A stretch of 64,000 nt of DNA from CAZOOW01 sp964581535 (GTDB lineage Bacteria > Patescibacteriota > Saccharimonadia > Saccharimonadales > Saccharimonadaceae), in NCBI GenBank assembly GCA_964581535.1, contig CAZOOW010000001.1, forward strand, positions 1 through 64,000. Reading direction: 5' to 3'. A model generated the notes under the pieces. It saw only the letters and a program-made list of their open reading frames with translations, was not told the DNA's origin and did no database searches. A program made the position numbers and the translations under genes. Shown piece by piece: positions 49,956 through 59,715 of the stretch. Numbering within the stretch: position 1 is the stretch's first letter; every line of letters begins with the position of its first letter.

Positions 49956-51459
49956 GAAAGAAAACGGATCAGTCGTCGTCAGCGTATTTATCATAATGAT
50001 ATTTCTTACTTTGACAGTCTTAACACTTTCGGTTATCAACCAAAGCAACATCTCTCGTTCGTATAGTCGCCTCTATATGCTGCAGGCACAATACGCTGCT
50101 GAGTCGGGGGCTGATGCTGCCATCGCCTATATCAACCGTGCCGATCCGGCAACCGGTGGCACTCTAGGCTCCTATCCGGATAGCGGAGTAAAGAAATTGC
50201 TAGTACAAAATACCGATGCAAACAGTCAGAGCTATAAAGCGATGTACACCGCCACGACATCGGCAGTTACTGATGAAAGTGGCGCGAGCGACCCAAACAA
50301 ATTAAAAGTAACGTCCGTCGGTGAAGTGTACCGACCCGCAACCGCCTCTAACCCGACACACAGATATAAAATCGAGGTGCTAGTCGAACGAAGCATTATC
50401 AATGCTAGCTCGTCTATTGTCAGTCGAAATAGCGTTGTCGTTGATTCCTCAGTAAAGAACATCACTGCCAAAAGTTTGTATATCAACTCATTTATGAACG
50501 TCGAGAGCAACTCAACGGACGTCACAATCGACCAACTTTCTATTGCCGGAAAGGTCCCGCAGAATGGGGCTGCCTGTTCCCTACTTGGCAAAGGCCACTT
50601 GAAAAAGCGAGTTGACCTTGGCGGCCCCGTCGAGCTGACGATGGCAGGAGTGAACTGTATGGATCCTATAGTCGGCAATACGTCCAGTCCAGATTTTACT
50701 ATTTCATCCAACGATACGACTATACGGCCGATTTCTTCAACACACATCCCTTGGAATTTTAAAATGAACGATGCCTATACGAGTTCGGGAAGCTGTAGCG
50801 ACTGGATTAGCGGTTCAAGTACAGCAACTATTCATATCCCAGCCACACTAAATTCGAAAAAAACACATTATCCCGACACGCTCAGTGGCGTTGCAACTGG
50901 CGTCGCGCCGTCGTGCGGAAATGGCGGAGACCTGAATCTAGGAGAGAGGACGATTGTGCTTGATGACCATGCACATGTTCGGGGGCATTTTTGTAAAAAC
51001 TCCGACCAGTGCCGACCAAAATTTATTAACCCAGACTCAGCTCATCCTAAATTTGTTTTTGTTGAAGGTGTTATCAATTTCAAAAATGTCACCGTAAAAG
51101 AGCCTGAATCACCTGGCGATGTTGTGCTAATTTCTTATAGTCCGGCTATCAGCGGCGTCGCGGGCGTCAATGGATCAAAGTGCAACGGAAATGTGGTCAG
51201 CATTCACTTCAACAACGATGGAAGCAACAACGTAGTTGCTCCAAACCTATACGTCATTTCCACTGTTGGTACAGTTTGTATTGATCAGACGAAGTTTCCG
51301 AGCACCTCTGATGCGCTCGGGGGAATCTCTGGACACGACCTTGTTGTCTCATCCAACAGTGGTACTGTATTCACACTAGCCTTTAACCCGGAGTTTCCGG
51401 TAAGCGAAATTCCTGTAGATCTTTCTTGGCGCGCCACGCATACGAAACGCCTATACTAA
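49948..51459 (+). CDS. PilX/GspK-like pilus-associated protein
   Basis: 503 aa. The N-terminus ENGSVVVSVFIIMIFLTLTVL followed by QAQYAAESGADAAIAYINR matches the PilX N-terminal domain. A large beta-rich, Cys-containing extracellular region follows, unlike short PilX proteins. It could be a pilus-tip adhesin carrier. It overlaps the preceding pseudopilin by 8 nt. Confidence 0.75.
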   Translation: MYKKENGSVVVSVFIIMIFLTLTVLTLSVINQSNISRSYSRLYMLQAQYAAESGADAAIAYINRADPATGGTLGSYPDSGVKKLLVQNTDANSQSYKAMYTATTSAVTDESGASDPNKLKVTSVGEVYRPATASNPTHRYKIEVLVERSIINASSSIVSRNSVVVDSSVKNITAKSLYINSFMNVESNSTDVTIDQLSIAGKVPQNGAACSLLGKGHLKKRVDLGGPVELTMAGVNCMDPIVGNTSSPDFTISSNDTTIRPISSTHIPWNFKMNDAYTSSGSCSDWISGSSTATIHIPATLNSKKTHYPDTLSGVATGVAPSCGNGGDLNLGERTIVLDDHAHVRGHFCKNSDQCRPKFINPDSAHPKFVFVEGVINFKNVTVKEPESPGDVVLISYSPAISGVAGVNGSKCNGNVVSIHFNNDGSNNVVAPNLYVISTVGTVCIDQTKFPSTSDALGGISGHDLVVSSNSGTVFTLAFNPEFPVSEIPVDLSWRATHTKRLY

Positions 51460-51507
51460 ACCCCCTAGCTAAGTTATACTAAACACTAGTACTTCGAGTG
51501 GGCAGCA

Positions 51508-52560
51508 ATGAGTAAATACTTCTATAAAGACAAACCTGTAATCGGTCTCGACATCAGCCAGACTGGGTTAAAAGTAATGGCGATAAATCCCCGAAAAATG
51601 ACTGTTACTGGCTACGGCTCGCTAGATGTTGACCCCACTAAACTGCAACAAAGTCTTGATGGTGATGGCGTCTACCTAACCGAACAACTAAAGAAATTGC
51701 TTGAGGAGAAGGTGGTAGGTAAGTTGCCTAGCAACCATACTGTACTAAGTATCCCGAGCTCCAAGACCTACGCCCGTACGCTTTCCCTGCCGCCTGATGT
51801 CAAAGGTGATTTACTGGAGGCTATTAAACTGGAGGCCGATCAGTATATACCTGTTCCGGCAGACCAACTATACATCGACTATGAAGTAACGCACCGCGAT
51901 GATGAAAGCATCGACGCTTTCATGTGCGCTGCTCCACAGCATATTATTGATACGTGCATTACGGCTGCACGGAACGTCAACCTCAAAACAGTCGTTGTAG
52001 AACCTAGCATGAACGCCGTCGCACGTCTTTTAAAGATAAGTGAGCAAGGAGACCTACCGACAGTTATCGTAGACATAGGCGCAGCCAGTAGCGATGTTGC
52101 AATCCTTGACAGCACGATAAAAGTTACAGGTGGCGTGGGGATAGGAGGCAACACGTTTACGCTTGATATCTCTAACTCAATGAAGACCTCGCTTGAGCAT
52201 GCACATCAGCTCAAAGTTCTAAAAGGCCTGAATGCGGGGCCTGATCAGGAAAAACTTCGCAAAGCGTTATCACGGGATTTAGACAAGATTATCGAAGAAG
52301 TAAAAAAAGTAATGCAGTACTATGACGAACGTGTCCCCGACTCAAAGAAAATAGAACAAGTACTTATCATCGGAGGCGGCTCTAATATACCAGGCATCGG
52401 TGACTATTTTACCGAGAACATGCTCATCGCCTCCCGCGTAGCGAGTCCGTGGCAAATCCTAAATTTCGATAAGCTCCCTCAGCCAGCGCGACAATTCAAA
52501 CCACGCTACATCTCAGTTGCTGGCCTCGCCTGCGTTAAGCCTAAAGAGGTATGGGCATGA
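51508..52560 (+). CDS. pilM: PilM, actin-like pilus assembly protein
   Basis: 350 aa, ASKHA fold. Phosphate-binding loop GLDISQTGLKVM, PSSKTYARTLSLP, VDIGAASSDVAI and the IIGGGSNIPG motif. It links the cytoplasmic ATPase to the PilN/O membrane complex. Its stop overlaps the start of pilN. Confidence 0.94.
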   Translation: MSKYFYKDKPVIGLDISQTGLKVMAINPRKMTVTGYGSLDVDPTKLQQSLDGDGVYLTEQLKKLLEEKVVGKLPSNHTVLSIPSSKTYARTLSLPPDVKGDLLEAIKLEADQYIPVPADQLYIDYEVTHRDDESIDAFMCAAPQHIIDTCITAARNVNLKTVVVEPSMNAVARLLKISEQGDLPTVIVDIGAASSDVAILDSTIKVTGGVGIGGNTFTLDISNSMKTSLEHAHQLKVLKGLNAGPDQEKLRKALSRDLDKIIEEVKKVMQYYDERVPDSKKIEQVLIIGGGSNIPGIGDYFTENMLIASRVASPWQILNFDKLPQPARQFKPRYISVAGLACVKPKEVWA

Positions 52561-53159
52561 TAAATCTCATGCCTCCCCCGGTCTACAAAGACCTGAAAGC
52601 AGCCAGGTTGAATGTTGTGCTCGTCAGGTATGTCATTATGCTGCTGGCGCTTGTTATTATGGTCGCCATTGTATATGGGGTTGGCTTTTGGCTAGTGAAC
52701 GGTGAGAAAAAAGCCATGACATCTCGGCTACACCAGCAGAATGAACAATCTAAAGAATACGCCGAGGTACAGTCAGAAGCCAAGGTATTTCGCGACAACC
52801 TCAAAACTGCAAAATCTATACTCGATAACGGAACGCCCTACAGTAAATTCTTAACGATACTCGCTCGCGATATTCCCGACGGAACATTTATTTCCTCACT
52901 TTCCCTAGGAGGATCATCAACGGGCGCAGGCCGATCTGCTAATTCAACCGATATTCGAGCGAGAGCGATAAGCTACGAAAAAGCGGTGGCCTTAAAAGAC
53001 AGCTTAGAGGAATCTAAACTCTTCGAAAATGTTCGCGTAACAAGTATTTACCGACCAGATAACATAGACGGATTGTCGGGACTTGAAAAAAAATATCCTC
53101 ATGAAGTTACTATGTCGGCAACGCTATCCAAGCTCGATTACACTCAGGAGTCCTTTTGA
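52557..53159 (+). CDS. pilN: PilN
   Basis: 200 aa. The N-terminus MINLMPP is the PilM-binding motif, followed by one membrane helix (about 20-45), a coiled coil and a ferredoxin-like periplasmic-type domain. The start at 52557 gives the conserved MINL; AAAGAGGT lies 6 nt upstream. ATGA overlap with pilM and with pilO. Confidence 0.9.
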   Translation: MINLMPPPVYKDLKAARLNVVLVRYVIMLLALVIMVAIVYGVGFWLVNGEKKAMTSRLHQQNEQSKEYAEVQSEAKVFRDNLKTAKSILDNGTPYSKFLTILARDIPDGTFISSLSLGGSSTGAGRSANSTDIRARAISYEKAVALKDSLEESKLFENVRVTSIYRPDNIDGLSGLEKKYPHEVTMSATLSKLDYTQESF

Positions 53160-53734
53160 TGAAAAAATACTTTTCATCCCCAGCTATTATCATGAATTAT
53201 GTTCTAGGCTCTTCGTTGATAGTGCTTATTATTGCAGCCGGAGCAGCGATATACTACGGACAGACGAGGTTGAGTGATTTCGCTCGGAGTGCGAACCACG
53301 TAAAAATCGATACTGAGGTAAACGAGCTTAATATTCTACAAGCAAAAAAGCTAGAAAACGCAATGAAGGAACAGCGCGAAAATGCTGCTCGAGCCGCTGC
53401 AGTCGTTGCTGATTCAAAATATTATACATACCAAAATCAGATAGTGAATGACCTAAATAACTATGCGAGGATAGCCAATATAACCATCTTAGGTTTTAAC
53501 TTTTCAACAAATACCACTGCAAATAAGCAAAAGGTAGCAGCGGGTCCTAAAACAGTCACAGCGACAATCTCTCTGAAAAGCCCGATGCCCTATGATGATT
53601 ACTTCCATTTTCTTCAGTTGATAGAAAACAACCTAACAAAAATGCAGGTATCCGAACTCACTATCCAATCTGAACTTCGTAACTCCGGAATGATTGCAGC
53701 ATCGAGTATTCAGGTGGAGGTATACGTGCAATGA
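53159..53734 (+). CDS. pilO: PilO-like protein
   Basis: 191 aa. One membrane helix (about 14-36), a coiled coil, and a small alpha/beta domain with IANITILGFNF and MPYDDYFHFLQLIENN, as in PilO. It would pair with PilN on the outer face of the membrane. CAGGAG precedes the ATG, which overlaps the pilN stop. Confidence 0.85.
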   Translation: MKKYFSSPAIIMNYVLGSSLIVLIIAAGAAIYYGQTRLSDFARSANHVKIDTEVNELNILQAKKLENAMKEQRENAARAAAVVADSKYYTYQNQIVNDLNNYARIANITILGFNFSTNTTANKQKVAAGPKTVTATISLKSPMPYDDYFHFLQLIENNLTKMQVSELTIQSELRNSGMIAASSIQVEVYVQ

Positions 53735-54036
53735 AAACAAAGATGAAAAAACCCGACGCACTGCTAAAAAATCTTCGCAGGGTTGGTCATGCATTCATCG
53801 CGCATTCGAGTATTATCTTTACAATACTCATTCTAATCGTCGTAGGCTATGCAATCGTCAACCTCAACCTTATTCTAAACATGGCTGATGATGAAGCGTA
53901 TAGAGTGCAAAAACAAAGCACAAGTCCAACACGCTTTGATACGGAAACTATTGAACGTATCAACAGGCTAAACACCGGGCAGACTTCGACATCCCGTTCA
54001 CTACCCGCCGGTCGTTACAATCCTTTTACAGAATAA
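53731..54036 (+). CDS. Small membrane protein of the pilus operon
   Basis: 101 aa. A basic N-terminus, one membrane helix (about 27-50) and a short exported tail. It occupies the place of pilP in other operons but has no lipoprotein signal or recognisable PilP fold. Overlaps pilO by 4 nt. Confidence 0.7.
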   Translation: MKTKMKKPDALLKNLRRVGHAFIAHSSIIFTILILIVVGYAIVNLNLILNMADDEAYRVQKQSTSPTRFDTETIERINRLNTGQTSTSRSLPAGRYNPFTE

Positions 54037-54051
54037 GGTTATACTATAGCT

Positions 54052-54621
54052 ATGTTGCGGCCCGTTGAAACATTCCTATCGGTTCCAGTGATGAGCTTAC
54101 AGACTGGTGCTGAACTAGCGCGAACTACAGGTATCATTGTCGATCCGAGACAGCTGACAGTGGTGGCGCTCTATGTAGACGGACCCCTCGTATCAGAGCA
54201 TCCAAGTATTTTGCATCCGAGTGATATCCGTGATATCAGCGCAATCGGCTTTATCATAGACGACGAAAGCAAGCTTATGTCACTTGAAGGATTGGTGCGC
54301 CTTCGCGAGATAATTGATTTTGAGTTCGAGCTAATAGGCCTCAAAGTCGTTGATGAAGACGGTAAAAAACATGGAAAAGTCAGTACCTTCGTTATCAACC
54401 CGGAAACGTTTACTATCGAGCAACTTAGTACGAGCCAATCGATACTCAAAAGTCTTGGAACAGTCGGGCGCGTTATAAACCGCTCACAAATAGTTTCTGT
54501 GTCAAACGAAAAAATAGTTGTTAAATCAACGAGAATAACCGACGAAGTAAAAGAGACTGCCCGCCAAGCGACTCAGCAATTTATTAACCCTTTCCGCGGA
54601 AACGAGCAGCCAGAAGGCTGA
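54052..54621 (+). CDS. PRC-barrel domain protein
   Basis: 189 aa with two PRC-barrel-like repeats (about 10-80: GIIVDPRQLTVVALYVDG; about 95-165: LKVVDEDGKKHGKVSTFVIN). Such proteins bind RNA-processing or membrane partners; the role here is unknown. TATACT lies 6 nt before the ATG (leaderless). Confidence 0.75.
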   Translation: MLRPVETFLSVPVMSLQTGAELARTTGIIVDPRQLTVVALYVDGPLVSEHPSILHPSDIRDISAIGFIIDDESKLMSLEGLVRLREIIDFEFELIGLKVVDEDGKKHGKVSTFVINPETFTIEQLSTSQSILKSLGTVGRVINRSQIVSVSNEKIVVKSTRITDEVKETARQATQQFINPFRGNEQPEG

Positions 54622-54639
54622 GAAGATACGTCGTTAAAT

Positions 54640-55290
54640 TTACGAATCATCGGCCAGCGAATCGCGGATGTCATCGTAGGAAAAGCCTTGTCGGATGAGG
54701 TAGGCGATCAGTTTCTGTTCATCACCAGCATATTTAGCCTGTTTTTTGGCAATTACCTTCTGTAGTTCACTTTTTTCCTCACGTGTACTTTTTTGCATTA
54801 TTTCGTTGATTATTTCTGTTTTTACGCCTTTCCCGTGTAGCTCTGCTGTCAGTTTACGACGCGATATGCCTTTTGTCTGATGTCTTGTTTCCACCCACCA
54901 CCTGGCAAAGTTCTCATCACTCACGTAGCCCCGTTCTTCGAGGCGGTCATAAACCCTGTCGGCCAGTTCCCTGCTGACACCTTCACGCTCGACCACTTCC
55001 CCGGCTCTATTTTTTGTTTTTCTGTTCAATGTTTTGCGCCACAAATAGTCTCGTATTTCACGAGCGCTATGCGGACGTATCATTGTATATTCGAGCGCCC
55101 TGCCGTACAGCTTACCAAAGGCGCTTTCTTCCTCCCAGATAGCGATTTGCTCATCACTAACTTCCAGCCCATTTTTTATACCCAGCTCACCCACTTGAAA
55201 TATATCCAAGGAAAATCGATACTTGCCGTCAACCGAGATATTTACCCGGTCCCTGTTCTTTGCCTGTATAGAAATATCAGTAATCTTCAC
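54640..55290 (-). CDS. recX: RecX, RecA regulator
   Basis: 216 aa (from the GTG at 55290). Three-helix RecX repeats: YTMIRPHSAREIRDYLWRK, GYVSDENFARWWVETR, KGISRRKLTAELHGKGV and a last RQGFSYDDIRDSL. It limits RecA filament growth. The GTG start overlaps the upstream small gene by 14 nt; a TTG 19 codons earlier is possible. It lies two genes after recA on the same strand. Confidence 0.88.
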   Translation of the reverse strand: MKITDISIQAKNRDRVNISVDGKYRFSLDIFQVGELGIKNGLEVSDEQIAIWEEESAFGKLYGRALEYTMIRPHSAREIRDYLWRKTLNRKTKNRAGEVVEREGVSRELADRVYDRLEERGYVSDENFARWWVETRHQTKGISRRKLTAELHGKGVKTEIINEIMQKSTREEKSELQKVIAKKQAKYAGDEQKLIAYLIRQGFSYDDIRDSLADDS

Positions 55291-55645
55291 TATCTGATTC
55301 GATTTGAGATTGAGCGTGAGCTTGTTGTTCCTTAAATTCTTTCTCAAATTTGGCCCCTGCCCACTCGGGACCCCTATATCTTAAATCATTAAAATATAGG
55401 TCACAAATTACTGAGCGAGTCCCTCCATCGATGTTATTTAAATTAACTTTTCTTATAGCTTCAGCCATAATACAGCCAATAGTATCGTATTTCTCTGCTG
55501 ATTTTTTATCATCCGACAAATGATTTATTTTTATTTTAGACTCAAGTATTTTATTTCTCTGCAGAGTATCAATGATAACTATAGATAGATGGTACGAGTC
55601 GAATAACTTTCTTAGTTCTTTCTCGTGAACTTCACCGTCACACAT
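55277..55645 (-). CDS. Hypothetical protein between recA and recX
   Basis: 122 aa, charged, not recognised. AT-rich in the middle (KIKINHLSDDKKSAEKYD), unlike recA and recX. It lies 6 nt after the recA stop and overlaps recX, so it is co-expressed with both, but it may be a recent insertion or a weakly constrained frame. Confidence 0.5.
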   Translation of the reverse strand: MCDGEVHEKELRKLFDSYHLSIVIIDTLQRNKILESKIKINHLSDDKKSAEKYDTIGCIMAEAIRKVNLNNIDGGTRSVICDLYFNDLRYRGPEWAGAKFEKEFKEQQAHAQSQIESDSEDY

Positions 55646-55651
55646 AGCTCT

Positions 55652-56689
55652 CTAGCCCTCTTGTTCAGCTACTTTAGCTCGGACGGCCTTTTCTATCTCG
55701 GCGAGGGCTTTGGGGTTTTCTTTTAGATAGACCTTGGTTGCTTCACGGCCTTGGCCGATTTTCTCGTCCTTATAGTCAAACCATGCGCCTGCTTTGCCGA
55801 CGATACCGTGGATAACACCGAGGTCAAGAACGTCTCCGGTGCGGGAAATGCCTTCGTTGTACATGATATCGAACTCGGCAGTCCGAAACGGCGGCGCGAT
55901 CTTGTTTTTCACCACTTTGACTTTGGTGCGGTTGCCGATAATATCCTCGCCCTGCTTGATTTGTCCTATGCGGCGAATATCGAGACGTACGCTAGCATAG
56001 AACTTCAGCGCGTTACCACCAGTTGTCGTTTCAGGGTTGCCAAACATGACGCCAATTTTCATGCGTATCTGGTTAATAAAAATGACTGTACAATGCGATT
56101 TGTTGATGATACCAGTCAGCTTACGAAGTGCTTGGCTCATTAGTCGGGCCTGCAGCCCCATGTGGCTGTCACCCATATCGCCTTCGATTTCTGCCTGTGG
56201 CACGAGTGCGGCTACCGAGTCCACAACTACAAGATCGACCGCGTTTGAGCGCACCAGTGTTTCAGCAATTTCGAGGGCTTGTTCGCCATTATCCGGTTGG
56301 CTAACCAGAAGATTATCGGTGTCTACACCAAGCCGTTTAGCATACGCTGGATCGAGCGCATGTTCCGCGTCGATAAATGCAGCGGTTCCGCCTTGTTTTT
56401 GAATTTCAGCGATAGCATGCAGCGTCAGTGTCGTTTTACCAGAACTTTCAGGACCATAGATCTCAATGATTCGCCCCTTAGGGTACCCACCACCCAGAGC
56501 GATGTCGAGTGATAACGCACCGCTGGGTAAGAGTTCGATGTCGACTTTTTTCGCCTCGCCCAGTTTCATGATAGACCCATCGCCGAACTGTTTCGTGATC
56601 TGGTCCATCGCGAGACCCAGTGCTTTTAGCTTGCCTTCTGTGTCTGGCTTCACACTTGATACTGGTGTTTTTTCAGTTTTCTTTGCCAT
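55652..56689 (-). CDS. recA: RecA recombinase
   Basis: 345 aa. Walker A GPESSGKTT, Walker B LVVVDSVAAL, loop L1 (EGDMGDSHMGLQARLMSQALR in part) and L2 (GNPETTTGGNALKFYAS). The core enzyme for homologous recombination and SOS induction. GAGGAGG precedes the ATG. It heads an operon with the small gene and recX. The 172-nt gap upstream shows no clear LexA box. Confidence 0.98.
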   Translation of the reverse strand: MAKKTEKTPVSSVKPDTEGKLKALGLAMDQITKQFGDGSIMKLGEAKKVDIELLPSGALSLDIALGGGYPKGRIIEIYGPESSGKTTLTLHAIAEIQKQGGTAAFIDAEHALDPAYAKRLGVDTDNLLVSQPDNGEQALEIAETLVRSNAVDLVVVDSVAALVPQAEIEGDMGDSHMGLQARLMSQALRKLTGIINKSHCTVIFINQIRMKIGVMFGNPETTTGGNALKFYASVRLDIRRIGQIKQGEDIIGNRTKVKVVKNKIAPPFRTAEFDIMYNEGISRTGDVLDLGVIHGIVGKAGAWFDYKDEKIGQGREATKVYLKENPKALAEIEKAVRAKVAEQEG

Positions 56690-56861
56690 ATCTCCTCCTC
56701 GTTTTCCCCGTTAACAACCTGTTACTTGGTTGATTTTCACTGCTATCCGCCTCACCCGAAATCCACAGCGATCTTCCTTCAAAATCAGTACTACTAAGTA
56801 TATCGGCTAACTGGAGAGATATAAAGCATCAGCATAATTTTCATGTTGTATAATGATACCA

Positions 56862-57254
56862 ATGAAGAAAACATCGGGCTTTACAGTCGCTGAACTTATT
56901 GTTGCGATAGCCGTTCTAGCTACAATCGGACTCATTTTTCTATCGCAAAAAAACACACTCGAATCAGTTCATCGCGATAAGTTACGAAAAACAGCGATCA
57001 ATGCCATACACTATAACCTCGAGGAAGTGGTTAAACCAACGCTCGGAGGTTATCCGAACAAAATTGATGCGAAACAACTCAAGGCAATGGACAGCGAGCT
57101 ACTAAAGGACCCTTGGGGCAAATCTATTGGTGATAAACTCTCTAATTATCGCTACGAACCCACCGGCTGCAATGGAACGACAGTGTGTAAAGGCTATACA
57201 CTTCGAGCTGATTTAGAGCGCGAAGCCGACTTCGTAAAACAAAACCGTTCTTAG
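56862..57254 (+). CDS. Orphan pseudopilin
   Basis: 130 aa. Leader MKKTSG followed by FTVAELIVAIAVLATIGLIF with Glu5; one C-terminal Cys pair (TGCNGTTVCKG). It stands alone between recA and a PH-domain gene. TATAAT lies 7 nt before the ATG (leaderless). It could serve DNA uptake with ComEC. Confidence 0.85.
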   Translation: MKKTSGFTVAELIVAIAVLATIGLIFLSQKNTLESVHRDKLRKTAINAIHYNLEEVVKPTLGGYPNKIDAKQLKAMDSELLKDPWGKSIGDKLSNYRYEPTGCNGTTVCKGYTLRADLEREADFVKQNRS

Positions 57255-58108
57255 TTCTCGTTGTTTATTGCGTTTTCGACAGGTCGGAAATTCTTGAATG
57301 CCTCGACTGCGTTATTTAGCAGGTCAATCTGTTTTTTTGGATCGGCTACGAAATTAAACCTATACGTGGTTTCTTCGCCCTCGGTCGAAAGACGTATCGA
57401 ACCATAGTTAAGCATCGTCTGCAACAACCCTTTTTGCCGATAACTCGCATCCTCAATGTTCTGCAAGCTGATGGTTTGGTCTTTTTTTGAAAACAGACTG
57501 GTTTGGATATGCTGTATAACGCTCTCATTTGTCAGATAAAACCTGTTTGAGTTATAAACAACGGTCGCAATAATTCCACCGAGAATGAATAGCACCGCCG
57601 CGAGCACTAAGGTCAACAGGCCTGTCGCGATAGCTCCACCACTCAGACTACTACCTAAAAAACCACTCATGCTAGTAATGAGCAGTGGAAAGCCGATAAA
57701 AATGATCAAAACTCCGGCAGCAACGACCGCCCATATAGAAACGAGGCCTATTGGATGCCGTTTGATAGCGCTAATAATATACTCATGCTCGCTGAGATTC
57801 AGTTGCGGAAAACGACGGACCGATTCATCATGGCGCGCCTTAACTTCCGGTGAAGGCTCTTGCTCATGAGGATCGATAGCCCTCGTCATATACACGACTT
57901 GAGGCGGCTGTGCAGCATCGGCCGGACCCCCTTCTGTTGAAGGAGCGACTGATGGCTGTGGTTGCGGCGAAGAAATCGGCTGTGCTGCAGGCTGGGTAGG
58001 CGGGTGCGGGTAGAGTGGTCGGCCATAGTGATCATACGCTACCGGTTTTGGTTGCGCTTCTGGCTGCGGATTTGGCGGCACAGGCTGCCCACTTCCCTGA
58101 GGATTCAT
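57251..58108 (-). CDS. Membrane protein with bacterial PH domain
   Basis: 285 aa. A Pro/Gln-rich N-terminus (about 1-70), two membrane helices (about 122-145 and 160-190), and a PH-like domain (NRFYLTNESVIQHIQTSLFSK, DASYRQKGLLQTMLNYG). Function unknown, membrane-associated. TATACT lies 6 nt before the ATG. It overlaps the pseudopilin gene convergently by 4 nt. Confidence 0.8.
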   Translation of the reverse strand: MNPQGSGQPVPPNPQPEAQPKPVAYDHYGRPLYPHPPTQPAAQPISSPQPQPSVAPSTEGGPADAAQPPQVVYMTRAIDPHEQEPSPEVKARHDESVRRFPQLNLSEHEYIISAIKRHPIGLVSIWAVVAAGVLIIFIGFPLLITSMSGFLGSSLSGGAIATGLLTLVLAAVLFILGGIIATVVYNSNRFYLTNESVIQHIQTSLFSKKDQTISLQNIEDASYRQKGLLQTMLNYGSIRLSTEGEETTYRFNFVADPKKQIDLLNNAVEAFKNFRPVENAINNEN

Positions 58109-58120
58109 AGTTTCAGTATA

Positions 58121-59131
58121 CTATTTTTTATCTTTTTTGCCGATGTGTTTGGCGGCTTTCGGTGTGACGCGACGACCACGTGGTGTACGCTCTATAAAGC
58201 CTATCTGTAGTAAATACGGCTCATAAAAGTCTTCAATGGTCGACATCTCATCGCCGGTTAGTGCCGCGATGGTATTCAGCCCGACCGGTTTGTCTCCGTA
58301 TGTCTCGATAATGCTACTGAGCAATGTTCGGTCCGCTGGGTCGAGACCGAGCTCATCTATCTCCATCATCGCGAGCGCTTTTGTCGTGATAACCGTGTCA
58401 ATAATTCCGTCACCATTTACGTCGGCATAGTCGCGCACTCGTTTTAGTAATCGGTTCGCGATACGCGGAGTCAGTCGAGCCCGAGTGGACAGCTGTATGG
58501 CTGATTCGGGTTGAATACTCGCGTTGAGTATCCCGGCAGCACGAGTAATAATTTTTGCTATCTCATCTGCTGTATAAAACTCAAGCCGATACAAATGTCC
58601 GAACCTGTCACGTAGCGGTGCAGCCAAGCTCCCCGTGCGAGTTGTCGCGCCAATAACACTAAACTTTGGTAGATCAAGCCGTATAGAACGTGCTGCCGGA
58701 CCTTTACCGATTACGATATCGAGTTTGAAGTCTTCCATTGCACTATAGAGCACTTCTTCGACAGTCCGTCCAAGCCGATGAATCTCATCGATAAAAAGAA
58801 TGTCTCCGTCGCTTAGATTCGTGAGGATACTAGCGAGATCGCCCGCTCGCTCGATAGCCGGACCTGACGTCACTCGCAGCCCAACGCCCATTTCATTTGC
58901 TATAACAGTAGCCATTGTCGTCTTGCCTAGACCGGGTGGACCGTAGAGCAAGACGTGGTCTATCGGTTCACCACGTTTTTTTGCCGCCTCAATCGCCAGT
59001 TTTAAATTTTTCTTTAACCGTTCCTGCCCGATGTATTCATCGAAATTTTGCGGACGTAGCGTAACCTCGATAACCTGCTCATCGTTATCCTCGTCATGCG
59101 TACCCGTATCAACTATTCTTTCGATTGCCAT
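58121..59131 (-). CDS. ruvB: RuvB, Holliday-junction helicase motor
   Basis: 336 aa AAA+ ATPase. Walker A GPPGLGKTT, Walker B LFIDEIHRL, sensor GATTRTGSLAAPLRDRFG, and the winged-helix end (GFIERTPRGRRVT). Branch migration with RuvA. It starts 1 nt from the ruvA stop. Confidence 0.98.
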   Translation of the reverse strand: MAIERIVDTGTHDEDNDEQVIEVTLRPQNFDEYIGQERLKKNLKLAIEAAKKRGEPIDHVLLYGPPGLGKTTMATVIANEMGVGLRVTSGPAIERAGDLASILTNLSDGDILFIDEIHRLGRTVEEVLYSAMEDFKLDIVIGKGPAARSIRLDLPKFSVIGATTRTGSLAAPLRDRFGHLYRLEFYTADEIAKIITRAAGILNASIQPESAIQLSTRARLTPRIANRLLKRVRDYADVNGDGIIDTVITTKALAMMEIDELGLDPADRTLLSSIIETYGDKPVGLNTIAALTGDEMSTIEDFYEPYLLQIGFIERTPRGRRVTPKAAKHIGKKDKK

Positions 59132-59132
59132 T

Positions 59133-59711
59133 TTATTTTCTCAGTGCTTCCTTAATACGCATACTGGTCGATAAATTAATGTCTATTCCTTCAAGTGCCG
59201 CCACTGCATCAGATAGCGTGTAGCCAAGTGCGATGAGTGCTTCGACTGCTTCATCGCTGGTATTCAGTTCAGTTTGTTGAGGCGCCCCGGTCTCATAATG
59301 TGTCGGTAGGCCGACTTTATCGCTAAGATCTACAACAACACGTTCAGCAGTTTTCTTACCAACGCCACTGGCTTTTGTTACATATGCGCTGTCGCTATTG
59401 GCGATAGCATTTCGCACTTGCTCGGCTGGACCAAGGCTTAGTATTGCAAGCGCCGCTTTTGGGCCAACGCCTTGCACAGTTATAAGTAATTCGAATAATT
59501 TCTTTGCGGCTAAACTAGAAAACCCATAGAGCTCCTCCGCCTGCTCGCGTACATGATGATAGGTGAAGAATTTACGTGTTTCGCCTAGAATCGTGCTGTC
59601 ATAATCATCCAACGCTGCTTGCACTTCGTAGCCAACTCCGCCGACATCAACGATAACCGCACCGGCAAATTTTTCCACAACTTTTCCCTCAACATGAGCA
59701 ATCATACTCAT
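59133..59711 (-). CDS. ruvA: RuvA, Holliday-junction binding protein
   Basis: 192 aa. N-terminal OB fold (VEGKVVEKFAGAVIVDVGGVGYEV), two helix-hairpin-helix motifs (VQGVGPKAALAIL and ASGVGKKTAERVV), and the C-terminal UBA-like domain that contacts RuvB. Middle gene of ruvC-ruvA-ruvB. Confidence 0.97.
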   Translation of the reverse strand: MSMIAHVEGKVVEKFAGAVIVDVGGVGYEVQAALDDYDSTILGETRKFFTYHHVREQAEELYGFSSLAAKKLFELLITVQGVGPKAALAILSLGPAEQVRNAIANSDSAYVTKASGVGKKTAERVVVDLSDKVGLPTHYETGAPQQTELNTSDEAVEALIALGYTLSDAVAALEGIDINLSTSMRIKEALRK

Positions 59712-59715
59712 ACTA